NCBI RefSeq assembly: GCF_001640805.2
Contig: NW_026115916.1
Coordinates: 154,292 to 218,291 of the forward strand
Direction of reading: 5' to 3'
DNA: 64,000 bases
Origin: Lates calcarifer
Lineage: Eukaryota; Chordata; Actinopteri; Centropomidae
The position numbers and the translations under genes are program-made. Shown one piece after another: positions 1 through 14,000 of the stretch. The notes under the pieces were generated by a model that was given only the letters and a program-made list of their open reading frames with translations, was not told the DNA's origin and made no database searches. The stretch's first letter is position 1. Every line of letters begins with the position of its first letter.

Positions 1-1444
1 TTCTTACCGTTTAAACCGAAGAAACGTCTCTAATATCCATAAACGGCTCCAGCTGATCAGAGCCCGCCAGACGGTTTGTATTTCCTTCTTCTTCTTCTTC
101 TTCTTCTTCTTCTTTTTTTTTTCTTCTTCTTCTTCGGCTGATTAATTCTGCAGCTCCGCGGCTCGTTACCGCCCTCCTCAGGACAGAGGTGTGTTTACTC
201 CGACAGTCTGATCATAAACACCTGACAGGTTTCATATTATTATAACAGCTCACCTGCTCACGTGACCAGAGGCCTATACTACAGAGAGAGTTGAACCTCC
301 TCTGGTTTAACTCAGGTTCTCAGGTAAAGTCGGGGTTGACAAACCCTGACTGCCTCGATCTGTGTTAAACGGTACGACGGTGGTTCAGATGTGGGTCAGT
401 TGAGTCGGTGTGAACTTAATCAGAGTTAGTGCGTGTTGATTAAAGGGGCGTGCACCGTATCTCTCAGATGAAGAGCGCACGTTAATTCAGTGGGTTTAGA
501 GGAATTTAAAGAGACTCTAACGACACAATGTCAAACCAACAAAGACAGAGAGACTGGTCACATGTTCTCTGGATTCTTCATCTGTAATATGAGATGGAAG
601 GACACAGAACATATGTGATCATTATCAGATACTTGGATTACAGTCAACACGTGGGTCACATGTCTGAGAATGAGCTGTTCCTGTTAATGATGTTCTGCCT
701 GGAACACTCAGGCTGTATATGTATGAATGTAATGCTGTTATGTTCAGTATGAACTTCATGTTAACAGTATTTCAGCCTCAGTGGAAACTGAACCTGGATC
801 AAATAGAAACCTTCTATAAAGTGGTTCACATTCATATTTCCATCATTAATGCTGCATGTTTTGGTCTGTAGTTTTCACACACACACACGCACACACACAC
901 CTGATCACATCAGTTCACCCTTGGTGTAAAATGAACTTCAGCCTCCAGAACTCTTCATCATTCACAGTGACTCCTGCTGCTAAACAACACTCAGATTTCT
1001 TTCATGTTGTGTTGAAGAAAAATGAATTCATCAGGTTCTGAAAGGGGTTTGAACAGAGTCTGTAAACTGAGCTGCAGGTGTACAGACAGACTGACTGACA
1101 GACAGTCTGTGTTAAAGTGTTAATGTTAAAGTTTAGCTCCACTGATGTGATGAATGTGTTCAGTGTTTTATAACAGTGCAGCTTCAAACACTGAGATAAA
1201 ACAAAATGAAATGTTGTTCAAACTGAATCAGACGAATCTTTAAAGACAAAGTCTCAGGTTTTTGGTTAAAACAGGTTTTTGTGGCGACTCTGAGGACAAT
1301 CATGAAAAAGTCAGTCAAGAGACGACACAGACAGGTGGGTGTTCTCTCTGCACAGGTGAAGCTATCTAAGAGTTAATGACAGCTGACTCTGATCAACCAA
1401 TCAGCTTCAAGTTCTGTTCAAAATACAAACATGGAAACAAGTCT
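1..1444. other. Intergenic stretch downstream of MAPKBP1
   Basis: I recognise no protein-coding gene here. The first 200 bases are relatively CpG-rich, and on the minus strand a good splice donor (GTAAGAA) lies at positions 1-7, so this edge could hold the first non-coding exon and promoter of the next minus-strand gene, which would continue outside the window. That is inference only. Positions 260-560 resemble a decayed DNA-transposon fragment but no terminal repeats were found. A (CA)n tract lies at about 877-900. The rest is ordinary AT-rich spacer. Confidence 0.5.
84..135. repeat. (TTC)n / (GAA)n microsatellite
   Basis: About 50 bases of nearly uninterrupted TTC triplets, with one T-rich interruption near 112-121. 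It is a homopurine-homopyrimidine tract. It lies in the intergenic spacer next to the CpG-richer left edge. Confidence 0.9.
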
Positions 1445-2191
1445 CAAACTTTTATTAAAGTTAGACAAAAACACAAACGTTGACCGGTTAGAAACCAACA
1501 AACCCTGAAGAGTTTCTCTAAGAACAATTATAAAAACCAACATTAGAAACAGGTGAAGACTAAAACCATCAGAGTTTCCTGTCAGTGTCAGGTGAGGACA
1601 GGTGAGTCAGTAGTGTGACGACGGGAAGTCTCTGTTAACCAGGGAAGAAAATTTACATCAAACAACTGAAAAATAAAGTCTGTTCAAACTGTGACAGGAA
1701 GTCTCATATTGCTGTTTTCTGCGTTAAAAAGTCTTTACAGTCTAACATCAATGTTTACAACAATAATCAATAATCAATCCAATCCAAACAATCCTTCAGA
1801 TTGACGGGACACCGAAGCTGCCATTTGCTCAATCTGAACTTTAAGGAATGAAAAGGAGTCGAAACCTCAAGTCTGAAAAAACTTTTATAAAAGAGTCGAA
1901 TGATTCAAAGTGTTTTCAGAATAAAAATCAAAATGGCTTCAGATCCCTCGTCTGTGAAGACAAGAAGGAGGAAGGATAAAAAACAAGACAGAAGACAGAG
2001 AGAGAGAGGAGGAGGAGGAGGAGATGGTGGATTTAGAGCAGAGGAGGAGGAGAAGGAAAAGAGAAGAAAGAGAGAAAATGATGAGAGGAGGAGGAAAAAA
2101 GGAGGAGGAGGTGGTGGTGAAGAAGAGGAGAAGAGGGAGGAGGAGGAGATGAAGAAGAGGAGGAGGAGAGGGAAGACATGAAGAAGTTAGA
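1445..2191 (-). other. MAPKBP1: MAPKBP1 3' untranslated region (inferred)
   Basis: This follows the MAPKBP1 stop codon on the minus strand. A minus-strand AATAAA (TTTATT on the plus strand, near 1451-1456) is the first convincing poly(A) signal and sets the approximate end. Positions 1985-2180 are almost pure purine on the plus strand, so the mRNA would carry a roughly 190-base CU-rich tract just after the stop. The exact 3' end cannot be fixed from sequence alone. Confidence 0.55.
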
Positions 2192-4546
2192 TCAGGAGGA
2201 GGTGGTGTTGATCCTCCGGTGGACAGCCTGCAGGAGGAGCAGGGAGTACTCCTCCAGCAAAGCCGCCGTCTTCACCTCCCCCACTCCTCCCAAACCTCCC
2301 TCTCCTCCCAGCATGCTCGGCTCTCCGAGCGGCAGGGAGTCTAGCTCCGCCCTCATGGCCTGGAAGGCGTCTGATAGGAGGACAGCCATCTGCCGCTGGT
2401 AAGGGGTGGAGTCATCGGTGGAGGAGCCGCTCACCTGTAGGAGGAGGAGAGACAGGTGAGGTCAGACCAAAGGTTAAACTCTCTGCTCCTTCAGGCTCCG
2501 CCCAAACTAACACCTCATCACTCTGTCTAAACTGGAGAACAGGACACGCCCACTGATGATGTCAAAGATCACACCTGAAAACCAGCTGGTACTGACTCAG
2601 GATCAGATCGAGTTTTATTTGGTCTTAATGCTCTGAACAGGTAAGGAACCAGAGCAGAACCAGAGCAGGTGAACATAGTGATCATGTGACTTCCTGTGAG
2701 CTGCAGAGTGATGTCACAGCTATGACATAACAAACATGGACGCCTCACATCAGCCAGTAACACATTCACTGTTTTAACCTTCACTCACCTTCCTGTACAG
2801 GTGTGTGGCTCTCTTAAAGCAGCTCTGCAGCTCATTGGTCAGAGCTCTGCAGGTCTCCACACTGATTGGCTGGTCTGCATAAAGAGAGAGAGAAGCAGAA
2901 GTTAAGGTCACTCTATCACCTGTTTCAGCTGAGTCTGTGTCCTAAACCTACGTCTGATACGATGGAGGGAGCGAGGAGGACGAGAACAGAAAAGGAGACA
3001 ATAAAGAAAAAGACGATATTCGACACAGAGCAGTGAACGTCTCACCCGTCAGGAGGGAGCGAGAGGAGGAGGAGTGCAGTGATGAAGAGGAGGGTGAGGA
3101 GGAGGAGGAGGGGCAGAGTCAGAGCCCCGAGCCCAGACGGAGAGATGACAGGATGAAGGGATGAGGAGGAGGTGGAGGAGGAGGTGGAGAGTCCAAACCT
3201 GTGTCATCCCTCTGCTCTGCACCGCTTCCTGCAGGAGTCTGAGGCTCCTCCTCCTGTTGGGGGGGAGTCAGGGGGGAGACAGAGACCGGAGGAGGCCGAG
3301 ACGTGGAAGACGAAGAGGTGGCGGCGGTCTTGGATGATGGCGTGAAGGAGGCGAGGGAGGGTTTGTCAGGGAGTGGTCTGCTGCTGGCGGGAACCCGAGC
3401 CTGGAGACTGCGAGAGGGGTTGGCTGCCTGGTTACCAGAAGACGAGGAGGCAGCGGCGACAACAGGGACGACGGTGGCGTGGGGAGGCGTGGCCAGAGCT
3501 GTGTTGGAGGGTACCATGGCAACCAGAGGAGGTGGAGTCTCTTTGACCTGAGAGGAGGTGGTTACCGCTGACGACGACGACAATGTCACTGCGGGATCCT
3601 CGGCGGGTTCTTCGATGTTGAGGCCATCGCCCACGGAGACGGAGCGGGACATCTTGGCCATGGAGCTGGCGGTGGGACTCATGTAGGAGCGTGGTGCTGA
3701 CGGAGTCGAGGACGAGGATGAAGACTTCCTTGGTGTGGCGGCAGCAGACGGAGTGACCGCTGTTTCCTGCTGGGGGGACCTGGGGGAGGCGGGGCTGGGT
3801 CTTTGAGGGGGCAGAGACATGGATGAGGGGGGACGTCTGGGGGAGGAGGGAAGGGTGGTGGGACGCTGAGGGGGGAGGAGTAGCTGAGGGGGGATCTCTC
3901 TGGACGGACGAGAGGTCAACTGGGAGAGAGAGGGGTCACCTGAGGGAGAGAGTGAAGAGGTGTTTAAATCCTTCAAGACTAAAGTCTTTAAAGACTGAAG
4001 TCCTTTAAGACAAAAGTCTTTGTGTTTTGTTTGGGTCATAATTTTACTCTAAGGTCTGGAGTATCACCTGTGTCACTCAGCAGGCTGTGGACTGACTGAG
4101 CCTTCCGGAGTCCACAGGAGGAGTTCAGATGGGAGGCAACAGCCCGGGCCGTCGGGCCCAGGTTCCTCTTGGACTCCAAAGCTGTTTGAGCTTTCTTCTT
4201 CAGAGGAGAGGGCCGGTGGGCCTGCAGAGCCAAGGAGGCCTCCTCGCCCTCAGCCCGGCTATGGAGCTGACCTGTGCCTTGCTGGATCTGGTTCCTGACC
4301 TGAGAAGGCTGAGCTTGGTCCAGGTTGGTGTTGTTCTGGTTCTGGATCTGGTTCTGAAGTGACGAGGTCTGGTCCTGACTCTGGATTTGGTCCTGGTTCC
4401 ATGAGACCCTCCTGTCTTGGGTCCTGTTCTGGTTCTGTTCCATCAGAGGTCGGACCTCAGAGACCAGCGGACGGGCCTTCGCCTCCCCTGCTCCTCCTCC
4501 CCCACCTCCCCCACTGGTCCGAGATGGGAGGGGCAACACGGCCCGA
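2192..4546 (-). CDS. MAPKBP1: MAPKBP1 C-terminal tail exons 28-31
   Basis: Exon 28 is rich in Q/N (repeating N-Q-N-Q and D-Q-type stretches) and ends with [14 protein letters not shown], a block also found in mammalian MAPKBP1. Exon 29 is Pro/Ser-rich and holds the [14 protein letters not shown] motif. Its donor is uncertain: I chose a GTTTGG site at 3198 because it gives the right phase, but an upstream GTGCAG also would. Exons 30 and 31 encode amphipathic helices ([18 protein letters not shown] and [16 protein letters not shown]) that match the region described as mediating dimerisation in this family. Confidence 0.85.
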
Positions 4547-7500
4547 CTGAGGAGAAGAAGAAAAAGAAGAAATGGATGAAAAAGGAGAGAAAAATAGGAA
4601 TCACCATCCTGACCTCAACAGAACTAGGATGTTGGACCGATACCTGGTAACCCTGACCCATGACCAAACCCTCAGCTGCCTCTGACTCTGAACCTGTTCA
4701 GGTGATGATCTGATATTTTACCTTCCAGCTGGATTCTGGGACAGAAACCTGGAGGAGATGCTGAGACTCTCACTGGAGCTGTGAGACGCTCTGCTTGGAC
4801 TTCCTGTCAACACAACATCTGTTACTGAGACACATTCAGGACTCAGGGATTCACACAGACTGAGACCAGGTGGTGCTGGTGGTACCTGAGGCTGAGAGGT
4901 CAGCCAGGGTGACAAAGTGCTCCTTCAGGAAAGCTTCCTGATCCGGAGTCTGAGGAACCTGCTTAGACACTCCACCTGCACCTGCACCTCTTCCTCCGTC
5001 CTCGTCATCCTCCTCCTCTATCTCCAGCTCAGACGAGTTTCCGTCCACACTGAGAGGCTCAGTGGGCTCAGAGTCTGAGAGACCAGAGTGGAACAGTCAG
5101 ACAGTTACACAGGTGAGTGACAGGTGATTAACAGGTGACATGTGACTGACAGGTGAGTCTCACCGTCTCCTGCAGGTCTGTCTGGACTGGACAGTCTGGA
5201 GCTGAATCCCAGTGAGCAGCCGCTGTCTGGACTGGGTTTGTCCTGTCGTCCACCTGCAGCGGCAGGACCCGCCTCCTTCACCTGGAACTCACTGACAGCA
5301 GGGGGCAGGGTTTAGAGGGTCAGGTGAACACACACTGTTAATAAATCCTGACAGCAGGTGGGAAACTGTCCTACCTGCCTGCCAGGCTCACTCTGTCCTC
5401 CCATTGGTCAGGATACAGCACTGGATCCTCCCTGTCTGGGCTCTGATTGGACAGGAGGATGAAGTCTGGCCTCTGACTGGTCCTCGCCTCGTTGCCCTCC
5501 ACCTGGACAGAGAGAGGCACAACTTGCTCTTCACTCACTGGCTTTTTCAGGAGGTTTCAGCCGTATCTCATGGTCTACTTCAGTGATCAGAAACAGGAGC
5601 GACAATCAATTGTCATGTGACTGAGGTCATGTGATGAGCCTGGTTCCATCACTGAAGAAGACTCTGAGACTCAGGACAACCCAGTAAGTGACCCTTTAAT
5701 TTAAAGTGATTTACCCATGCTGAGGTGACCTGCAGACTGATGGTGCTCCCCAGCTCCTGACTGGTCCTGCGAAGCCCGGCCTCCACACCATGACTCCTCT
5801 CCCTCATATTGCAGGGGGTGGGGCTAACATCAAGGGGGTGGGTCTTCATCTTTCAGAGAGGGAAATATAACATTAACAGTTTGTTCACATGATATGTGTG
5901 TGTGTGTGTGTGTGGTGTCCTGACCTCCTCCTGCCCCCCGCCCTGCTCCTCCTGTCTGTCAGGACAGTACGAGTCCAGCAGTCTCAGGTCCAACATGGAC
6001 TTCACCATCAGGACACCATCAGCGCCGCCCGTCCTCCTGGACCAGCGGCGGCGGGGGAGTCGACCCCCCGACACTTCCTGTTCAACACAAACATCCTGAA
6101 CCTGAAGGTAACATCTGATTGACACACAACTGCAGACTGATCAATAATAAATAGAATTGATTATTGATGAGAGAGACACAGAGAATCGACCTCTGACCTT
6201 CCCGTCGTCTCTGCAGAGATCAGAGTTCATCTTTTCATCTGAGGGAAACAAACACACACTGTCAGAGTTTCTTCATCACCTGGTTCTCTGTGTGATGTGT
6301 CACCATGGTAACATACCTATCTCCTCCTCCAGGTTTCCTGCTGTGACCATATAAGGACAGCTGAGCTCCTCTTCCTCCTCCTCCTCTTTGTCGCTGTCAG
6401 ATGACATGGTGACGACGCGAGGAGACGACACCTCCCTGCTGCTCAAACAGAACGACAGACAGACAATTATTTTTAAGTTTCTTTGATTGATTGATTCATT
6501 GATTGACTGATTGATTGGGTCAAACTTCAGTTTACAGCCTGATCAATACTCTGACACCGTTAAACAAATCATTTCCACCAGTTTCTCTGTAACTGATCAG
6601 AGACTCAGCAGGAACTCACCTGAGGGTCACCACTCTCTGCTGAGGTGCATTCTGGGAGCTGTGAGTGGAGGCAGGAGGTTGGAGATCAGAGAGTCTCTGC
6701 CTCATCCTGATGGTCAACTCTGGACTGAGACGCCACACGAAGATACAGCTGCAACACACACACACACACACACAGGAGGAAACAGTTTAACTGACTGATC
6801 AATATGTTTATTGATCTGCAGTGAGAATCAATCAGAGGCCAGACTCACCTGTCTCCAGAGACGGTGATCAGGTATCTGCAGTCACTGCTGAACTTCAGAC
6901 CTGTGACGATCTCTGAGACATAGGGGGATGGGGAGGTGGGGGGGTTAACACCTTCATCCCTCAGACAGATTCATTCATTCTCTGGAGGCTGTGTTAATTC
7001 TGGTTCTGGTTGTGGTTCTGGTTGTGTGGTACTGACCTGAGTGTCCGAACATGGAGGCCACACACTCTCCAGAGTAGAAGTCGAAGATGCTGATGTTCTT
7101 GTCTGAACAGGAGGTGGCGATGTAGAGACCTGATGGGTCGATCTGCACCTAAGGAGGAGGAGGAGGAAGAGTTCACACCTGTGTAACCCATCCTGTCACA
7201 TCGCCATGATAACGGTAGTGACCTACCTTGATGAGCGTGCCGTCCTCTCCCTGAGAACCTTTATACAACTTCTTCTGTTTCCCGTTACTGATGTTAAAGA
7301 TCCTGCAGAGACAAAACACAGCTGTCATCTTCATCATCATCAATATCAGTTAATATCAGTTAATATCATGCCTCAGACACGTGTGTGTGACCTGAGTCAG
7401 ACAGGTGTGTGTGTGTGTGTGAGAGACCTCACTCAGGTGTGTGTTACCTGATGCTGCGGTCTTGACAGCCCACTGCTGCGTACTTCCTGGTCGGTTCCAC

Positions 7501-8409
7501 ATCCATGTCGTACAGAGTCGTCTTCCTGACCACGTGATGAGTCCGAGTGAACTCCAGCCCCCCCTCCACCTGACCACACGCCACCGCCACAACAGGAAGA
7601 GGAGACCCGGATGGAACAGAGGAGGGAATTCAGAGGTCAGAGGTCAGATTCCGGTTCAGACACCACCGGTTAATAAACATATTTACTTTCTAATGATTGA
7701 TTGATTGATTGATTAGCGTTTTCCTGTCAGACTCTGATTCTTTGAATGAGGAACACACTCAGCAAGTGAACCATTTAAATCTGATCAGAACTTTATCATC
7801 AATGAACACAAACTGATAACAAACCATCAGATCAGTGTGTTGTTCAAACATTCACACTGAAGCTAACAGAACTAGGAGCTAACAGAAGCTAACAGGAGTC
7901 AGAAGCTAACAGAACACCACCTGTCCACACCTGCTTTGAAGTCACTCAGGTGTAGCTCTCACCTGCTGAGCAGTGCGGAAGTAGACACTCTTATCGGCTC
8001 CACAGCTGATCATCCTCACTTTCCCCTCATTGGCTGATGGACACAGGAAGAGGATGAGGTCAGAGGTCAATAAGTTCACCTGTAAACACCTCAGGTACAG
8101 GATCAATAAACCAGGTAGGACTGATCATTCAGGAGACACGTCAGTGACAACCTAACTCAGAGTACAAAGTAACATGAGAACATTGTCGTAGACTACAGTA
8201 ACTGAGTGACTCAGGCGTTTGTCTTTAAAGCTAGTTCTACTTCCTGTCTGTTCTCAGGTGGAGGCAGGTGTGGAGACTGACCGGCAAACCTGACGGCTGT
8301 GATGGAAGATGAGTGTTCATCCAGAGTCTGGACCAGACTGTACTCTCTGCCTGCGTCCAGGACGTGGATCAGACGATCCCGACTGGCTGTGGCCAGTAAC
8401 TGCAGACCT

Positions 8410-8472
<63 letters not shown>

Positions 8473-10982
8473 ATGTTTATTTATTTCTGTTTGTTCTTTT
8501 TCATTAGAAACATGTTGTGAAACATTGAGAAGTTTTCCTGTTGGACACAGAGGTTTATTCTCAGGTCAGGAGTGTTTGACTTTACAATTAGTCAAACTTT
8601 GATCCTCTGACTTTTCATTGAGCAGCTTCAGCTGGAGTTTAGCTAACACTGTTGTCTGAACTGAACCAGTCTGAAATAATCAATAATCAATAACCAATAA
8701 TCAGTCACAGCTTCATTCATGTGATCATTCAGAAGGTTACACTGACAGGAAGTGATGTCACTCCTGCTGTTAATGAGGTGTGTGTGTGTTAATGGAGTTT
8801 AGTGGCTCTGTTCACTGCACTGTGGTATCAGTATTGCTTTATTCTTATTGAGGTGTTTTTGTTGAACTGAGGATTAATAAAGTTTAAATAAAGTTATTTG
8901 AAGTTTGTGTTTTGGGTGGTGTTACTGTCAGGTGAGTGTGTTATCTGGTTTTCAGCTTTGATTGTATTTAATGTTTAATTGTGTGCTTCATGTGTAAACG
9001 GCAGGATCAGAGTAACACATTAAACATGGACATCAGAGTCCTCGGTGGTCGGACTCGGACTCGGACTCGGACTCTGACTCATGTTTGTCTCATGGGAGCT
9101 GCAGTCCGATCTCCTATTGGCTGAGTCACCTGTGATGTCACAGATAGGTGGAGGTGGTCGGTTCATGGTGGAAAAAAGTTTTCGGACACCCCATGCATTT
9201 GTGAAATACTAAACAAATCCTAAAAAAGCCATTAAAAACTTAAAATTCATTGGTTCCATACATAAGAAATTTGGAGTATTGGGTCATTGTGGTACCACTG
9301 ATCCACTAATGAAGGTCGTGCTTTTTATCAAAAGACACAAATTTTGTTGTCGTGCTTCGTGTCTATATAAAGCCAGCACATTTAAAAGTTCTTCAGAGAC
9401 AAAAATGGCTAAAACAAAGAACCTAACACAGGAAACACGCCTGAAGATACAGATTCTCAGCCAGGAAGGGTACAGCTGCCGCCAGATAGCCAGGAAGTGC
9501 AGATGGAGTCCTTCAGCAGTTGGATACACTGCAGAAATACAGACGAACCAAAAGCTTGAAAGACAAACTAAGATCTGGGGATTCAAGGGTTTCTTCAGCA
9601 AGAAATGACCACATCCTGATCCGCATGTGCAGGGAAAACCACCGAATGACATCACAGGAGCTTCAGCAGCAGTGGTCAAACCAAACTGGTGTCCAGTGTT
9701 CCACCCGCACTGTACGTGGCTGACTTTTAGATCATGGCTTAAGGTCCTACAAGGCTGCCAAGAAGCCCCTGATCAATGAGAGACAGACGTTAGCCCGGCG
9801 TCGTTGGGCCCAAGCACACAAGAACTGGACAGCCAGGAACTGGAAGAAGATCTGTGGTCAGATGAGTCCAGCTTCCAGCTTTATCCTCCTCCTGATAATG
9901 TGAGGGTACACAGAAGGCCAGGCGAAGCTTTATCTCCAGCATGTACAGTACCAACTGTCAAGCATGGTGGAGGCAGTATCATGGTTTGGGGAGGCATGAG
10001 TCATCTCACTGTCTGTGATGGCACATTGAACTCTGCCAAGTATTGTGTCATTCTCAAAACCGACATGCTCCCTTCTGCACATGCACTGTTCAGTCGAGGT
10101 CAAAACTGGATGTTTCAACAAGATAATGCTCCTTGCCACACATCCAGGCCCAGGAGAACTTGGCTGTAGGAGCACTGTATCCAGGTCTTAGAGTGGCCAG
10201 CTCAATCCCCGGACATGAGCCCCACTGAAAATCTGTGGTGGATTATCAAAAGGTCTGTTTCAAAGCGTAAACCAAAGAATTTAGAAGAATTAAAGGCAGT
10301 AATTCAGGCAGAATGAATTACCCCTCAACAGTGTGAAAGGCTCGTGGGGATCATTCCAGCCAGGATCAGAGCTCTACTGTGTGCTAATGGAAGGACTACT
10401 AAATATTAATTTGATGCTGTGATGGTTTATTTATTTTTTGTTCAGTTTTGAACACATTCTCTGTATTTGTTGACTTTGATACCGACAATGTTGAGAAATG
10501 ACATATTGAAACTGTCAAGAATTTAGTTTTGTTAGTTTTTCTTGTAAACAATAAACAAAAAAATATCAGTTGTATTTGTTTGTTTGTAACGCAGCCACAC
10601 CTTTTGAAACACAAAAATTTTCCCCCAAATATTTCATGATAATATTTAAACTTTTTTCCACCACTGTATGTTGTGTTTATATTTTGTGTTACAAGTATCA
10701 GTTTGTTCAGATGTTGTGTTTTATTAATGTTACATTTACTTATTTTATTGTGTGTGTAAACAGAATGTAAATATTTTGATACATATAACGTGATGTTTGT
10801 TGTGTTGTTGTTATATGTTGTGTTTATTGACATGTGTAGTTGTGTGTATTGTGAGTGGTTGTGTGTAGTTGTGTGTAGTTTCTCACCGGTGTCTGGTTTG
10901 GAGAACTCGAGGCAGAGGATCTCTGAGTCGTGAGCCTGAACGTTCAGGATCTCCTCCATACTGTCCAGATCATGGATCCTAC

Positions 10983-11017
<35 letters not shown>

Positions 11018-14000
11018 CATTAGACTGACTCAGTGGTCCTCTTCCTGTCCTGTCTTCCTGGACCCCTGCCCCTCCTCACCTGAGGACCCCCATGCGATCT
11101 CCAGAAGCCAGGTGTTGTCCATCAGGACTGACTCTCAGTGTCCTAATGCCCGCCCTGCTCTGGTCGGTCTGCTGCCCCTCTGAGCCCGATGACCCCGCCT
11201 TCTCTGCGTTGCCGCCGGCTATGGTGACGCTCTCTGTGTCCAGGAGCGTCGCTATGTTATCATCAACGTAAATGACCTTCTGCAGGTCCTGGGGTCAGAG
11301 GTCAGAGAATGGAGAGGTGAGGAGGGTGTACAGGTGTAGGACAGGTGCACAGTTGTGTGTGTTGTCTTACGTGACTCAGGATGTTCCTGTTCAGAACGTT
11401 GTGTCCATCAATGTTCCACAGTCGGATCGTATTGTCTGAGGAGCAGGACAGGAAGGAGCCGGGGGGGAGATGCACCTCACCTCCTCCTCCTCCTCCTCCT
11501 GCTGGGTACACCTGCAGGAGACAGAGCAGGAGGTGCTCACCTGGACTGTTTCTGAATCCCAGGACATGATATTTGTAACAGAAACACTCACTGACCTCCA
11601 GACTCCACACACAGGACGAGTGGTAGAGGGCTGAGTACAGTTTTCCCGGCCTACGAGGGTCTCTGAGGTCTCTGACATCCCAGACGTAAACACTGTGGTC
11701 GTTGTAGACGCAGGACAGCCAGCGGTTGGTGGGGTCGTAGGTCACCGCCACTGTGTCTGGGTATCGAGCCTCTGACCTGCAGGAGAACAGCTGACTGAGG
11801 GGGAGGAGGGGGAGGAAGGAGTGGGGAGGGAGGGGTGAGTTTGTTGCTGGAGGATTATGGAACTAAAAATAAAACCCAGCTGATGTTTCTGTGGTTTCCG
11901 TGGTAACTGACTACATGTCCAGAGGTCAGCTGACCTGAGAGGAACAACCAGACTGAGACCTGCCGTCAGAGTCTGAACCTGTAGTTAGAAACTGAAATCT
12001 GGATCTGGATCTGAACGTGTTATATGAGGATACATTAGTGTGAGTTACCTGTCAGGTGTGTGTTACCTGTCAGGTGTGTGTTACCTGGCGTCCACCATAC
12101 TGGCGATGTCAGCTCCCAGGGAGTGTGGGCGGGGCAGAGTGCAGAGGAAGTGCAGGTTGAGGGGGCTGAAAGCTCGAACTGTCCCATCAGAACAACCACA
12201 GAAGATCAACTCATCTGTGACGGACAGACAGGTGGCCTGAGACGTCTGAGGACAGACAGGTGGACAGACACATGAGTCAGCATCACATCAACTCAGTGTA
12301 TTGGACTCAAACTGCTGAGTTATGAGGACACCATGTGAATGTGCGGTTCATCTGTCTGTCATCTTAACGAGTTGGGACAGGTGAAGGATTTCATCAGGAG
12401 GAGGAGGAGGGGGAGGAGACTGAATTTTGCTCAGTTCAGACTACAGACTGAGCAGGTTCAGGTTCAGACAGGAGCTGGTCTGTAGACCTGACTCAGATCT
12501 ACTTCCTGTCATTTGAAGCCTTCAAAATAAAAGTCACAATCAGACCCAGAGCCTCAGTCTGAGTTTTCTACGGTTTTAAACTACAAACAGCTGTGGTTTG
12601 ATCTGTTTTATTAGTTAATCAGCTCATGATTCATCAGCTGTTTGACAACAGCAGCTGGAGCTGGAGGTGGAGCTGGAGGTGGAGCTGGAGGTGGAGGTGG
12701 AGCTGACGTCTTTCTGTCAAACGTGTCTGTTCTTTGTGTCTGAGAATGAAAATGTAAATGAAGTTAGAGAATGTTGGTGGGAGGAGATTCACACAGAGAC
12801 AGAGTTTCAGAGCTGCTGCTCTATCTGGAACAAGACGGATACTGTCTGAGTCAGCCAGTACTGCAGTACTGATAATGTCTGATGCAGTACTGCAGTACTA
12901 CATACTCATACTGCAGTACTGATACTGTCTGAGTAGATGCTGATGTTGGTGGAGGTGACTGATGCTGCGTTCATGGTCCTCTGTGAAGTGGGAAAGGTGA
13001 ACGGTGATGTGTCACTCAGCCAATCAGAGAGAACAGTTGTTATGAGTGCTGTGAAACCGACCAATGGGGTGAGAGGAATAAAGTGGGCGTGTCTGAGTTA
13101 GTCAGTTCAGCCTAGTCTGAGGCTGAAGAGACTGAGTCCAGGTGAGTCCAGGTGAGACAACGATGACAACAACTTACTGAGGCAGAGTCGACTCTCTGCA
13201 CAGGAAGCAGAGGAGGAAGAGGAGGAGGAGGTAGATTAGATTCATACAGAAGAGAGGCGTTCACTGAACACAGGAGAAACTAGTTCTGTGACCCCTTCAG
13301 GTCCCTGTCTGATTAACTCTGTTACTGCTGAGATTAAAGATGGAGGAGAAGAGCAGAGGAGGAGGCTCTGTCCTCCTCCTGAGCAGTAGGCAGCTCTGAC
13401 TCACCCGGAGCTCCACCCACTTGTCGAGGAGGCGTCGGTCGTTGAACTCACACAGGAGACCAGAGGAGGTGATGCAGAAGGTGGAGGATGCCTGTCGGCC
13501 CCGCCCACATGCCACGTCACTGAAGAAGTTGTTCCTGAGTTCTCCCAACAGCCCTGAACGCCCCAGCAGAGGGACGGTGGCGTTCACCTGGACACACACA
13601 CACAGTCATCAGCAGCTCACTCTGATGGACAGGGGTGACAGGTGAGAAGGGGGCAGGTGAGAGGGGTGACAGGTGAGAAGGCAACAGGTGAAGGGGGGGA
13701 ACAGTTGAACCTTGGAGGTCTTGGCGTGATCCAGGTACCAGAACTTGACGTGGCGGTTGCCGGCAGTAACAAAGTAGGAGCTGTCGTCTGAGAAGGAGAC
13801 GGCCGTCACTTTACTAGAAACTTTATTGGCAGCGACGACGACATTTTTCTGACAAACACAACAACAACAGTTACCTCTTATTTTTATTCAAGTACAGCAT
13901 TCCAGTAAGAGTACTCAGTTACTTTCAGGTACCTTCCAGTTCCAAACATTGACCATCATGTCGTGTTGATATCCAACACTGACGATGTATTTTCCGTTTG

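Noticed and set aside
260..560. PIF/Harbinger-like transposon remnant
   Set aside because: Only a vague resemblance in composition and short motifs; no terminal repeats or conserved protein motif could be shown.
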